Positions 18,125 to 26,889 of a stretch of 64,000 bases of DNA are shown piece after piece; the stretch's first letter is position 1; each line of letters begins with the position of its first letter. This DNA is from Variovorax sp. (GTDB lineage: Bacteria > Pseudomonadota > Gammaproteobacteria > Burkholderiales > Burkholderiaceae_C). The DNA lies in contig JAGIAI010000014.1 of the NCBI GenBank assembly GCA_017744935.1, positions 27,937 to 91,936 on the forward strand. The letters run 5' to 3'. The position numbers and the translations under genes were made by a program. The notes beneath the pieces are model-generated. The model did no database searches. It worked only from the letters and a program-made list of their open reading frames with translations, and had not been told where the DNA came from.

Positions 18125-20692
18125 ATGGAAGTGATCCGTACCCGCGCCTTGCGCGGCCCCAATCTGTGGAGCCGCCATACCTGCATCGAGGTTGTCGTGC
18201 GCTGCGAAGGCGATGAGAACGCCGTCGAGCGACTGCCCGATTTCGAGAACCGCCTGCGCGCGCTCTTCCCGACCATCGGCGAGCTGCATCCGATCGTGCT
18301 CGGCCAGCCGCTGGCGCTCGCGCACGTGCTCGAGAACGCCGCGATGGCGCTTCAGGCGCAGGCAGGTTGCGCCGTGAACTTCGGGCACACCTCGCGCACC
18401 GTCGAGGAAGGCGTCTACCAGGTCACCTTCCAGTACAGCGAGGAAGCCGTCGGCCGCCGCGCGCTCGAACTGGCGCTCAAGCTCATCGAAGCGGTGCGCA
18501 CCGGCGGCGAATTCGATGCCACCGCCGCGATCACCGAACTGCGCGATCTCGATGAAGACGAGCGCCTAGGCCCGAGCACCGGCTCGATCGTGGATGCAGC
18601 GGTCGCGCGCGGCATTCCTTATCGCCGGCTCACCAGCGGCAGCCTCGTGCAGTTCGGCTGGGGCTCGAAGCAGCGCCGCATCCAGGCGGCCGAGGTGGAC
18701 AGCACCAGCGGCGTGGCCGAATCGATCGCGCAGGACAAGGAACTCACCAAGCAGCTGCTGAATGCCGCCGGCGTTCCGGTGCCGCTCGGCCGCCCGGTCA
18801 CGGACCTCGAAGACGCGTGGGCCGCCGCACAGGAAATCGGCATGCCGGTGGTGGTCAAGCCGCAGGACGGCAACCAGGGCAAGGGCGTGACGGTCAACAT
18901 CACGACGCGCGAGCAGCTCGATGCCGCCTTCGCGTCCGCCGCGCACTACGGCGAAGTGATGGTCGAGAAGTTCCTGCCGGGCTTCGACTTCCGCCTGCTG
19001 GTGGTGGGCGATCGCCTCGTGGCCGCCGCGCGCCGCGATCCGCCGCAGGTGATCGGCGACGGCGCGAAGACGGTGCGCGAGCTGGTCGACATCGTCAACC
19101 AGGACCCGCGCCGCGGCGAAGGCCATGCGACGTCGCTCACCAAGATCCGCCTCGACGACATCGCCGTCGGCCGCCTCGAATCGCAAGGTCTCACACCCGA
19201 CAGCGTTCCAGCGCTCGGCCAGCGCGTGGTGCTGCGCAACAACGCGAACCTTTCCACCGGCGGCACCGCCACCGACGTGACCGACACGGTGCACCCCGAA
19301 GTCGCCGCGCGTGCGGTCGATGCGGCGCAGATGGTCGGCCTGCACATCTGCGGCGTCGACATGGTCTGCGAGAACGTGTTGCGCCCGCTCGAAGAGCAGC
19401 ATGGCGGCGTGGTCGAAGTCAACGCCGCGCCCGGTCTGCGCATGCACATCTCGCCCTCGTTCGGCCGCGGCCGCGCGGTCGGCGAAGCCGTGATGGACAC
19501 GCTCTACGCCCCCGGCGATGACGGTCGTATCCCGGTCGTGGCGGTTACCGGTACCAACGGCAAGACGACCACCGCCCGCCTCATCAACCACCTGCTTGCC
19601 AGCAGCGGCCTGCGCACGGGCATGACCAACACCGACGGCGTCTACGTCGACGGCCGGCAGACCGACAGCGGCGATTGCAGCGGACCGAAGAGCGCACGCA
19701 ACGTGCTGCTGCATCCCGATGTCGACGCAGCCGTGTTCGAAGTCGCGCGTGGCGGCATCCTGCGCGAAGGCCTCGGGTTCGACCGCTGCCAGGTGGCGGT
19801 CGTGACCAACATCGGCAGCGGCGATCACCTCGGCCTGAACTACATCACGACGGTGGAAGACCTTGCCGTGCTCAAGCGCGTGATCGTGCGCAACGTCGCG
19901 CCCGGCGGCTACGCGGTGCTCAACGCGGCCGACCCGAATGTGGCCGCGATGGCGACCACCTGCCCCGGCAACGTGATCTTCTTCGCCGCCGACCGCCAGC
20001 ACCCGGTCATGGCCACGCACCGCGCGCAGGGCAAGCGCACCGTCTACGTCGATCAGGACGCCGTGGTCGCGGCCGAAGGCTCGTGGCGCGAGCGCATTCC
20101 GCTGCGCGACGTGCAGATCACGCGCAACGGCACCATCGGCTTCCAGGTCGACAACGTGATGGCCTCGGTCGCCGCCGCATGGGCGGTCGGCCTGGACTGG
20201 GACACCATCCGCAGCGGCCTCGCGAGCTTCAAGAACGACGCCGCCGGCGTGCCCGGCCGCTTCAACGTGATGGACTATCGCGGAGCGACAGTGATCGCCG
20301 ACTACGGCCACAACACCGACGCGATGCGCGCGCTGGTGTCCGCGGTCGACACCATGCCCGCGAAGAAGCGCTCGGTCGTCATCAGCGGCGCGGGCGACCG
20401 CCGCGATTGCGACATCCGCGACCAGACCGCGATCCTCGGCGAGGCATTCGACGACGTCATCCTCTACCAGGATGCTGCACAGCGCGGACGCGCCGACGGC
20501 GAGGTGATGGCGCTGCTGCGCCAGGGCCTCGAAGGCGCTGGACGCACCCGCTTCATCGATGAGATCCGCGGTGAGTTCGTCGCGATCGATTCCGCGCTGG
20601 CACGACTCCAGCCCGGCGATCTCTCGCTGATCCTCGTCGACCAGGTCGACGAAGCGCTCGCTCACCTCGCAAAGCGCATCGCGGAGGGCTGA
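18125..20692 (+). CDS. cphA: Cyanophycin synthetase CphA
   Basis: CphA builds cyanophycin, a storage polymer with a poly-aspartate backbone and arginine side chains, using two ATP sites. The 855-residue chain has an N-terminal domain (1-160), an ATP-grasp domain for aspartate addition (about 190-470, VVVKPQDGNQGKGVTVN) and a Mur-ligase-like domain for arginine or backbone extension. The Mur P-loop GTNGKTT is intact at residues 476-482. Length and motifs match active bacterial enzymes. It lies downstream of cphA' on the same strand. No cyanophycinase (cphB) or isoaspartyl dipeptidase is present in the window. Confidence 0.96.
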   Translation: MEVIRTRALRGPNLWSRHTCIEVVVRCEGDENAVERLPDFENRLRALFPTIGELHPIVLGQPLALAHVLENAAMALQAQAGCAVNFGHTSRTVEEGVYQVTFQYSEEAVGRRALELALKLIEAVRTGGEFDATAAITELRDLDEDERLGPSTGSIVDAAVARGIPYRRLTSGSLVQFGWGSKQRRIQAAEVDSTSGVAESIAQDKELTKQLLNAAGVPVPLGRPVTDLEDAWAAAQEIGMPVVVKPQDGNQGKGVTVNITTREQLDAAFASAAHYGEVMVEKFLPGFDFRLLVVGDRLVAAARRDPPQVIGDGAKTVRELVDIVNQDPRRGEGHATSLTKIRLDDIAVGRLESQGLTPDSVPALGQRVVLRNNANLSTGGTATDVTDTVHPEVAARAVDAAQMVGLHICGVDMVCENVLRPLEEQHGGVVEVNAAPGLRMHISPSFGRGRAVGEAVMDTLYAPGDDGRIPVVAVTGTNGKTTTARLINHLLASSGLRTGMTNTDGVYVDGRQTDSGDCSGPKSARNVLLHPDVDAAVFEVARGGILREGLGFDRCQVAVVTNIGSGDHLGLNYITTVEDLAVLKRVIVRNVAPGGYAVLNAADPNVAAMATTCPGNVIFFAADRQHPVMATHRAQGKRTVYVDQDAVVAAEGSWRERIPLRDVQITRNGTIGFQVDNVMASVAAAWAVGLDWDTIRSGLASFKNDAAGVPGRFNVMDYRGATVIADYGHNTDAMRALVSAVDTMPAKKRSVVISGAGDRRDCDIRDQTAILGEAFDDVILYQDAAQRGRADGEVMALLRQGLEGAGRTRFIDEIRGEFVAIDSALARLQPGDLSLILVDQVDEALAHLAKRIAEG

Positions 20693-20811
20693 GCGGCCGG
20701 TCTTGTCCGACACGAATGCGCGCCGGTGGGCGCTGGCCTCCGGCCCGCCCGCTTCACATACTCTGGACTCCTGGCGCGGCTCTGCCGTGCCGCAAAGCAA
20801 AGGAGTGACCA

Positions 20812-21288
20812 ATGAAGAGTGCTGTTCGTTCGTGTCTTGCCGTTCTTGTCGCTGCGGGTGGCCTTGCCACGGCTTCATCGGCCCTGGCCCAAAGCGGATC
20901 CCTGCCCTGCGACGGCGTGAAGCAGGACCGCGCCGCCTGTCTGCGCGAACGAGGCGCGGCCGCCCAGACCGCGCGCCAGGGCGGCTTCCCGAAGGTGGAC
21001 GAAGCCCAACTGCGCCAGAACGCACTGGCCCGCTGCGGCCGCCAGCCCCCTGCCGATCAGGCGGCTTGCGAGCAGCGCGTGCTCGGCACCGGCCAGACGA
21101 CTTTCACCGGCAGCGTGCTGGGCGGCGGCGTGATTCGCACGACGGAAACGCCGGTCCCGGCCTCCGCAATGTCGGACGCGCCCATGCCCCAGCCTGCGCC
21201 GCAGATGGCACCGATGCCGATGCCGGCGACACGGCCCGCTCCGATGCAGAGCCCGATGCCGATGCCAATGCCCACTCCAACGCGATAG
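20812..21288 (+). CDS. Small secreted protein with Met/Pro-rich tail, unknown function
   Basis: This 158-residue protein begins with a clear signal peptide (cleavage near ALAQ-SG) and is preceded by a strong AAAGGAG ribosome site. The mature N-terminal half has paired Cys residues (PCDGVKQDRAACLRERG and RCGRQPPADQAACEQRV), which could form periplasmic disulfides. The C-terminal 40 residues are low-complexity Met/Pro/Ala (PMPMPATRPAPMQSPMPMPM). I do not recognise a family. The Met-rich tail recalls metal-binding periplasmic proteins, but nothing else supports that. It stands alone between cphA and a small unknown gene. Confidence 0.75.
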   Translation: MKSAVRSCLAVLVAAGGLATASSALAQSGSLPCDGVKQDRAACLRERGAAAQTARQGGFPKVDEAQLRQNALARCGRQPPADQAACEQRVLGTGQTTFTGSVLGGGVIRTTETPVPASAMSDAPMPQPAPQMAPMPMPATRPAPMQSPMPMPMPTPTR

Positions 21289-21302
21289 CTTGCGCGTCGT
21301 CA

Positions 21303-21356
21303 AGCCACGGCCCCGGATGTCATGAAACAGTAACAATGCAACCGGGCCCCGTGGCT
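21303..21356 (+). other. Large imperfect stem-loop upstream of the 83-residue gene
   Basis: AGCCACGG (21303-21310) pairs perfectly with CCGTGGCT (21349-21356), and CCGG at 21313-21316 can pair with CCGG at 21342-21345 inside it. The loop is AT-richer. A TATATT stretch overlaps the right end (21356-21361), 33 bases before the next ATG. It may be a terminator of the upstream gene without a T-run, or a structured leader. Confidence 0.4.
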
Positions 21357-21393
21357 ATATTCGTGGGCTTGTCTCAATCGAGGAGAGTTCCCC

Positions 21394-21645
21394 ATGAACG
21401 CCATCAAGGTCGCGCGTCGCTTCATCGAAACCGACCCGACCAACGAGTCGGCACAAATCCTTGCGAGGCTCGTGCTCGCGCTCGAATCGGAAAACAGCTT
21501 CGAGCTCGTGCACCTGTATGACCTCGACTACAAGAGCTTTCAACTGGCCATCGACATCCTCAAGGAATGGCGACTGGACAGGTACTACGCAAGCAAGTCC
21601 AAGCTGTTCGATCTTTCGCTGCAGGTCCGTGAACTGCAGGAATGA
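21394..21645 (+). CDS. Small conserved-looking cytoplasmic protein, unknown function
   Basis: This 83-residue, helical, charged protein (starts MNAIKVARRFIETDPTNESA) has a GAGGAGAG ribosome site at 21380-21387. It has no signal peptide, Cys or membrane helix. The segment ELVHLYDLDYKSFQLAIDIL reads like a compact helical domain. I do not recognise the family. It lies 9 bp upstream of the CYTH-CHAD gene on the same strand, so the two may be co-expressed. Coding potential is supported by the good ribosome site, its own leader with a stem-loop and the non-random composition. Confidence 0.72.
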   Translation: MNAIKVARRFIETDPTNESAQILARLVLALESENSFELVHLYDLDYKSFQLAIDILKEWRLDRYYASKSKLFDLSLQVRELQE

Positions 21646-21654
21646 TGCCGACCA

Positions 21655-23166
21655 GTGACCGAATTCGAACTCAAGTTCCAGATCAGCCCCGAGCAGCGCG
21701 CCGCGGTCGAAGCTGCCGTGGGCCGCGGCCGCTCGCATGTCTCGCGCCTGCGCGCGCGCTATTTCGACACCGCCGACGGTGCACTGGCCGCGCAGCGCAT
21801 CGTGCTGCGCCTTCGCAAGGAAGGCCGCACGTGGTGGCAGACCGCAAAGGCGCCGGGCGGCACGCTGCTCGAACGCCATGAACACAACGTCGAGCTGCCG
21901 CCCGCTGCTGCACGCGAAGTGCCGGTGCCGCGCATCGAGCGCCATGAAGGCACGCCCGTCGGCTCGCTGATCCATGACGCGCTCCGCAAGGCCGGGCACG
22001 ATCCCGCGACAGTGGAACTCGTCGCGCTCTACGGCACCGACGTGCGCCGCACCACGCGCGAGATGCGCACCGGCGACGCCCTCGTCGAACTCGCCTTCGA
22101 CCATGGCGAAGTGACCGCCGGTGAACACTCGCACGCGCTGTGCGAACTCGAGATCGAGCTGAAGAGCGGCAGCCCGCATTCGATGCTCGAACTGGCCCAT
22201 CGCTGGCGCAACCGCTACGGGCTCTGGCTCGACACCGTGTCGAAGTCCGCACGGGGCCAGCGCCTCGCCAAGGGCGCGCTGTTCGGCGATCCGGTCAAGG
22301 CCGAGCCGCCCCGCCTCCAAGGCGATGCCGACAACGGGCCGCAGGTGCTCTGCGCGGTCATCCAGTCATGCCTGTCGCAGATCCTTGCCAATGCGAGCGA
22401 GATCGCCGCGGGCAGCACCGCCGCCGAACACGTGCACCAGTTGCGCGTCGGCATCCGCCGGCTGCGCACCGCGCTGCGCGAAATGGAAGCGCTTGCGCCC
22501 TCGCTGATCAATCCGGCATGGGAATCCGCGCTGGTCGACGCTTTCCGCGAACTCGGTCGCCAGCGCGATCGCGACCATCTGCTGCAGGACGTCCAGCCCC
22601 GGCTGGAGGCCGTCGGCGCACCGCCGATCGCCTGGGCCGACGGGCCGCCGCCGCGCGCACCTGACGACGTGGTCCGCAACGCCGCATTCCAGAACACGTT
22701 GCTGGATCTCGTGGCCGCCACGCTTGCGACCGAAACAACGGACGGCGACGAGCCCGACAAGCCGGCTGCAGAACCCGCCTCCGCGCACAAGCCGTTGCGC
22801 AAGCGGCTCGCAAAGCTGCATCGCCAGGTCGTGCGAGACGGCCAGCGCTACGAAGCGCTGGAGCCCGCCGCGCAGCACCGGGTGCGCAAGCGGCTCAAGC
22901 GCCTGCGCTATCTCGGCGAATTCGTCGCGCCGATCTTCGGTTCGCGCAATGCGAAGCGTTACCTCAAAAAGCTCGGACCGGCGCAGGACGCACTCGGGCA
23001 GCACAACGACAACGCGGTCGCCATCGCCGCCTACCGCGACAACGCGCCGCACGACGGTCGTTCGTGGTTCGCGGTCGGCTGGCTGAGCGCACGCCAGCCC
23101 GCGAGCGCCGTCGAATGCCGCAAGGCGCTCGACGAGATCGCGAAGGCTGAGCCCTTCTGGAAGTAG
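21655..23166 (+). CDS. CYTH and CHAD domain protein (triphosphate/polyphosphate-related)
   Basis: This 503-residue protein starts with GTG (GTGACCGAATTC). The N-terminal CYTH domain (1-200) carries the ExExK signature (EFELK, residues 3-7) and basic/acidic strands expected of the triphosphate tunnel fold, including RALRLRKE-like VLRLRKEGRTWWQTAK. The C-terminal CHAD domain (about 225-500) has the helical His/Arg repeats HVHQLRVGIRRLR and HRVRKRLKRLR, which bind polyphosphate in known members. CYTH-CHAD proteins can be inorganic triphosphatases or polyphosphate-granule proteins; which applies here is not decided by sequence. Cyanophycin genes nearby make a storage-granule role plausible but unproven. 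Confidence 0.9.
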   Translation: MTEFELKFQISPEQRAAVEAAVGRGRSHVSRLRARYFDTADGALAAQRIVLRLRKEGRTWWQTAKAPGGTLLERHEHNVELPPAAAREVPVPRIERHEGTPVGSLIHDALRKAGHDPATVELVALYGTDVRRTTREMRTGDALVELAFDHGEVTAGEHSHALCELEIELKSGSPHSMLELAHRWRNRYGLWLDTVSKSARGQRLAKGALFGDPVKAEPPRLQGDADNGPQVLCAVIQSCLSQILANASEIAAGSTAAEHVHQLRVGIRRLRTALREMEALAPSLINPAWESALVDAFRELGRQRDRDHLLQDVQPRLEAVGAPPIAWADGPPPRAPDDVVRNAAFQNTLLDLVAATLATETTDGDEPDKPAAEPASAHKPLRKRLAKLHRQVVRDGQRYEALEPAAQHRVRKRLKRLRYLGEFVAPIFGSRNAKRYLKKLGPAQDALGQHNDNAVAIAAYRDNAPHDGRSWFAVGWLSARQPASAVECRKALDEIAKAEPFWK

Positions 23167-24102
23167 TCAGCGCCCCCAGCGCAGCACGAGGGGATCGAGC
23201 CGCCGCGCGGTTTCGATCAGCCCCGCGCGCGTGTCCGGGTGCATCGGTGCGAGCGGATGCCGCGGCGCTTCGCAGGCGATCACGCCGCCCTCCTTCATCA
23301 GTGCCTTGCAGGCCAGCAGACCCGCTTGCCGGTTCTCGTAGTTGATGAGCGGCAGCCACTGCTGGTAGCGCTCGAAGGCCTGCTCGCGGCGGCCCGAGAG
23401 GTGGTCGAAGATGATCGAGCGCAGCCCATCGGGATAGCCACCGCCCGTCATCGAACCGGTCGCGCCCGCATCGAGATCGGCCATCAGCGTGATCGCCTCT
23501 TCGCCGTCCCACGGCCCTTCGATCGCATCGCCGCCGAGCCGAATCAGCTCGCGCAACTTCGAGGCCGCGCCTGCAGTCTCGATCTTGAAGTACGCGACAT
23601 GCTCGATCTCCTTCGCCATGCGTGCGAGGAACGGCGCCGACAGCACCGTGCCGCTGGCGGGTGCGTCCTGGATCATGATGGGGATGTCCACCGCATCGGA
23701 GAGACGCGCGAAGAAGTCGTAGATCTGCGGCTCTCCCACGCGGAAGGTCGCGCCGTGATAGGGCGGCATGACCATCAACATGGCCGCGCCCATCTCCTGT
23801 GCGCGGCGGCTGCGTTCGGCGCACACCTTGGTGCTGAAGTGCGTCGTGGTCACGATCACGGGCACGCGGCCCCCCACATGCTCCAGGATCGTCCGCGTGA
23901 GCACTTCGCGCTCATCGTCCGACAGCACGAACTGCTCGGAGAAGTTCGCGAGGATGCAGATGCCGTCCGAGCCCGCATCGATCATGAAGTCGATGCAGCG
24001 TCTCTGGCTTGCGAGATCAAGCTCACCTGATTCGGTGAAGGTGGTCGGCGCGACCGGAAAGATGCCCTGGTAGCGGCGTTGGGTCGATGTCGAAGTGGTC
24101 AT
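23167..24102 (-). CDS. 2-keto-3-deoxy-L-arabonate dehydratase (DapA/NanA family)
   Basis: This DapA-superfamily TIM-barrel enzyme most resembles L-2-keto-3-deoxyarabonate dehydratase (AraD of Azospirillum type), which yields 2-ketoglutarate semialdehyde. The Schiff-base lysine is K173 in YFKIE. The IQDAPASGT and GICILANFSEQFVLSDDER segments match this subgroup. I chose the ATG at 24102 (MTTSTSTQ, 311 residues); an in-frame TTG at 24111 adds three residues. It begins 9 bp after the stop of the broken dehydratase gene, which would supply its substrate. It is the last gene of the sugar operon. Confidence 0.85.
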   Translation of the reverse strand: MTTSTSTQRRYQGIFPVAPTTFTESGELDLASQRRCIDFMIDAGSDGICILANFSEQFVLSDDEREVLTRTILEHVGGRVPVIVTTTHFSTKVCAERSRRAQEMGAAMLMVMPPYHGATFRVGEPQIYDFFARLSDAVDIPIMIQDAPASGTVLSAPFLARMAKEIEHVAYFKIETAGAASKLRELIRLGGDAIEGPWDGEEAITLMADLDAGATGSMTGGGYPDGLRSIIFDHLSGRREQAFERYQQWLPLINYENRQAGLLACKALMKEGGVIACEAPRHPLAPMHPDTRAGLIETARRLDPLVLRWGR

Positions 24103-24111
24103 GGTCTTCAA

Positions 24112-25845
24112 TCAATGGGAATGCTTCGGCACCGCCGCACCGCGGCAGCCGACGAGGAAATCGAAATCGCAGCCTTCATCGGCCTGCAGCACGTGGTCGA
24201 CATAGAGCCGCTGGTAGCCGCTGCCTTTCTCTCGCGGAGGTGCGATGGACTGCAGCCTGTCGGCCAGTTCCGCATCGCTGATGTCCAGATGCAGCCTGCC
24301 CTGATCGCAATCGAGCTCGATCCAGTCACCGTCGCGTACTACCGCGAGCGGCCCGCCGGCTGCGGCTTCGGGTGCGACATGGAGCACCACGGTGCCATAA
24401 GCGGTGCCGCTCATGCGCGCATCGGAAATCCGCACCATGTCCTTGATGCCCTGTCGCAGCAGCTTCGGCGGCAAGCCCATGTTGCCGACCTCGGCCATGC
24501 CCGGGTAGCCCTTTGGCCCGCAGTTCTTCATCACCAACACCGAGCTCGCATCGACATCGAGCGATTCGTCGACGATGCGTTCCTTGTAGTGTTCAAAGTC
24601 TTCGAACACCACCGCGCGCCCGCGATGCTTGAGCAGTTCGGGCGAAGCCGCCGACGGCTTGAGCACGGCACCGCGCGGAGACAGGTTGCCGCGCAGGATG
24701 CACATGCCGCCATCCTCGATCAGCGGTTTGTCGATGGGCCGGATCACTTCGTCGTTGTGGCTCGGTGCTTCGCGCACGTTGTCCCACAACGATCGGCCAT
24801 TGACCGTGAGCGCATCCGGGTGCGGCAGCAGGCCGTTTTCGCCGAGCCTCCGAAGCACCGCCGGCAGACCACCGGCGTAATAGAACTCTTCCATCAGGAA
24901 GCGCCCAGAAGGCATCAGGTCCACCAGCGTGGGCGTGCCGCGCCCGACGCGCGTCCAGTCCTCCAGCTCGAGCGGCACGCCGATACGGCCCGCAATCGCC
25001 TTCAGATGGATCACCGCATTCGTCGATCCACCGAGGGCGGCGTTGGTGCGGATCGCGTTCTCGAAGGCCTCGCGCGTGAGGATCCTCGAAAGCGTGAGCC
25101 CTTCGCGCGCAATCTCGACCGCGCGCATGCCCGACATCTGCGCGAGCACGTAGCGACGCGCGTCGACCGCCGGAATCGCCGCGTTGTGGGGCAGCGCCAC
25201 GCCAAGCACCTCGGCCATGCACGCCATCGTCTATGCCGTGCCCATCGTGTTGCAGGTGCCCGCCGAACGCGACATGCCCGCTTCGGCCGAGAGGAACTGA
25301 TGCACGTCGATCTCGCCGGCCTTCATCGCCTCGTGCAGTTGCCACACCGCTGTGCCGGAGCCGATGTCGCGCCCCTCCAGCTTGCCGTTGAGCATCGGTC
25401 CGCCCGACACCACGATCGCGGGAATGTCGCAGCTTGCCGCACCCATCAGCAGGGCGGGCGTGGTCTTGTCGCACCCGGCAAGCAGCACCACCGCGTCGAT
25501 CGGATTGCCACGGATCGCCTCCTCCACATCCATGCTCGCAAGATTGCGCGTGAGCATCGCGGTCGGCCGCAGGTTCGATTCGCCGTTGGAGAACACCGGG
25601 AACTCGACCGGAAAGCCGCCAGCCTCGGAAATGCCGCGCTTCACATGCTCCGCAATCTTGCGGAAGTGCGCGTTGCACGGTGTGAGTTCCGACCACGTGT
25701 TGCAGATACCGATGATCGGCCGCCCGTCGAACTCGTGATCGGGAATGCCCTGGTTCTTCATCCAGCTCCGGTACATGAAGCCGTTCTTGTCGGCCGGGCC
25801 GAACCAGTCGGCGGAACGCAGTTTCCTGGGTTTCTGATCGGACAT
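24112..25845 (-). pseudogene. L-arabonate dehydratase (IlvD/Edd family) interrupted by an in-frame amber codon
   Basis: The frame encodes a 577-codon sugar-acid dehydratase of the IlvD/Edd family, closest to L-arabonate dehydratase. Codon 205 (25233-25231) is TAG, and reading continues in the same frame with TMACMAEVLG. Homologous dehydratases read MGTASTMA here, so a single TCG-to-TAG change explains it. The [2Fe-2S] cysteines C57, C125 and C198 all lie before the stop, while the catalytic C-terminal half lies after it. Without readthrough or suppression the product is a 204-residue fragment. The rest of the frame is undamaged, so the change is recent, a sequencing error, or tolerated. A restart at the ATG at 25227 would lack all three cluster cysteines. 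Confidence 0.88.
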
Positions 25846-25854
25846 GCGGGATTC

Positions 25855-26889
25855 CTAGCGCTCCGCGGCACGCGCGGAAAAAAGTCGTTGAAGCAGGCAG
25901 AAGATGAAGAGCAGCACGCCGACCACGATGCGGGTCCACCATGAACTCAGCGTGCCGTCGAAGGAAATGAGCGTCTGGATGATCCCCAGCATCAGCACGC
26001 CGAACAGCGTGCCCACCACATAGCCGACGCCGCCGGTGAGCAGCGTGCCGCCGATCACCACCGCCGCGATTGCATCGAGCTCCAGGCCCACCGCGTGCAA
26101 TCCGTAGCCCGACAGCATGTAGAAGGTGAAGACCACGCCACCCAGCGCCGAGCAGAACCCCGACAGCGTGTAGACGCCGATGATGGTCGACCGAACCGGC
26201 AGCCCCATCAGCACCGCCGACTGCTCGTTGCCGCCGATCGCGTACACCGCGCGGCCGAAGGGCGTGTAGTGCGCGACGTACACCGCGACCGCCACCACGC
26301 CGAGCGCGATCAGGCCGCTGAGCGAGATCGACGCGCCGCCCCACACCGGCAGGCGCCACTGCGAGATGTCTGAATAGACCTCGTTGGTAATGCTGATCGA
26401 ATCGATGCTGATCAGGTAGCAAAGCCCACGCGCGAGGAACATGCCTGCGAGCGTCACGATGAAGGGTTGCAGGCGGAAGCGCTCGATCAGGAGCCCCATG
26501 AAGGCACCGAACAGCGTGCCCATCACCAGCACCAGCGGGATCACGATCGCGGGGCTCCAGCCGTGCTTCTCGACCAGGGCGGCCGACACCATGGTGGTCA
26601 GCGCGATCACCGAGCCGACCGAAAGATCGATACCGCCCGAGAGGATCACGAAGGTCATGCCCACCGCGACCACGCAGAGGAAGGCGTTGTCGATCAGCAG
26701 GTTGAGGAACACCTGCAGCGAAAAGAAGCCGTCGTAGAAGACCGAGCCCAACGTGCCCATGAGCACGAACAGCGAGATGGTCGCGGCCAGCGGAAGGTAC
26801 TTCGGATTGAAGCGGGTGCGCGGGCGCGTCTCGGCGGCGGTGCTTGCTTTCGCGCGCACCGTAGTCGATTCAGGTACCACCGCGCTCAT
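25855..26889 (-). CDS. yjfF: Sugar ABC transporter permease, YjfF-like
   Basis: This 344-residue inner-membrane permease belongs to the BPD_transp_2 (ribose/galactofuranose) family and most resembles YjfF of the galactofuranose importer. The open frame runs far upstream, but the ATG at 26889 (MSAVVPES) overlaps the ytfT stop by 4 bp and gives a typical length. After a short polar N-terminus come about nine hydrophobic helices. The family motifs [10 protein letters not shown] (about 86-95) and AIGGNEQSAVLMGLPV mark the cytoplasmic coupling loop. With the YtfT- and YtfR-like genes upstream it would form the membrane part of one importer. Confidence 0.88.
   Translation of the reverse strand: MSAVVPESTTVRAKASTAAETRPRTRFNPKYLPLAATISLFVLMGTLGSVFYDGFFSLQVFLNLLIDNAFLCVVAVGMTFVILSGGIDLSVGSVIALTTMVSAALVEKHGWSPAIVIPLVLVMGTLFGAFMGLLIERFRLQPFIVTLAGMFLARGLCYLISIDSISITNEVYSDISQWRLPVWGGASISLSGLIALGVVAVAVYVAHYTPFGRAVYAIGGNEQSAVLMGLPVRSTIIGVYTLSGFCSALGGVVFTFYMLSGYGLHAVGLELDAIAAVVIGGTLLTGGVGYVVGTLFGVLMLGIIQTLISFDGTLSSWWTRIVVGVLLFIFCLLQRLFSARAAER

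Noticed and set aside
21180..21285. Short repeats that could suggest a tandem-repeat or CRISPR-like array
   Set aside because: They are codon repeats for a Met/Pro-rich protein tail, with no spacer structure.
24079..25944. A 621-codon plus-strand frame opposite the broken dehydratase, considered as an alternative gene there
   Set aside because: Its product is Arg/His-rich without motifs. The minus strand shows family-defining Cys and dehydratase motifs on both sides of the amber codon.
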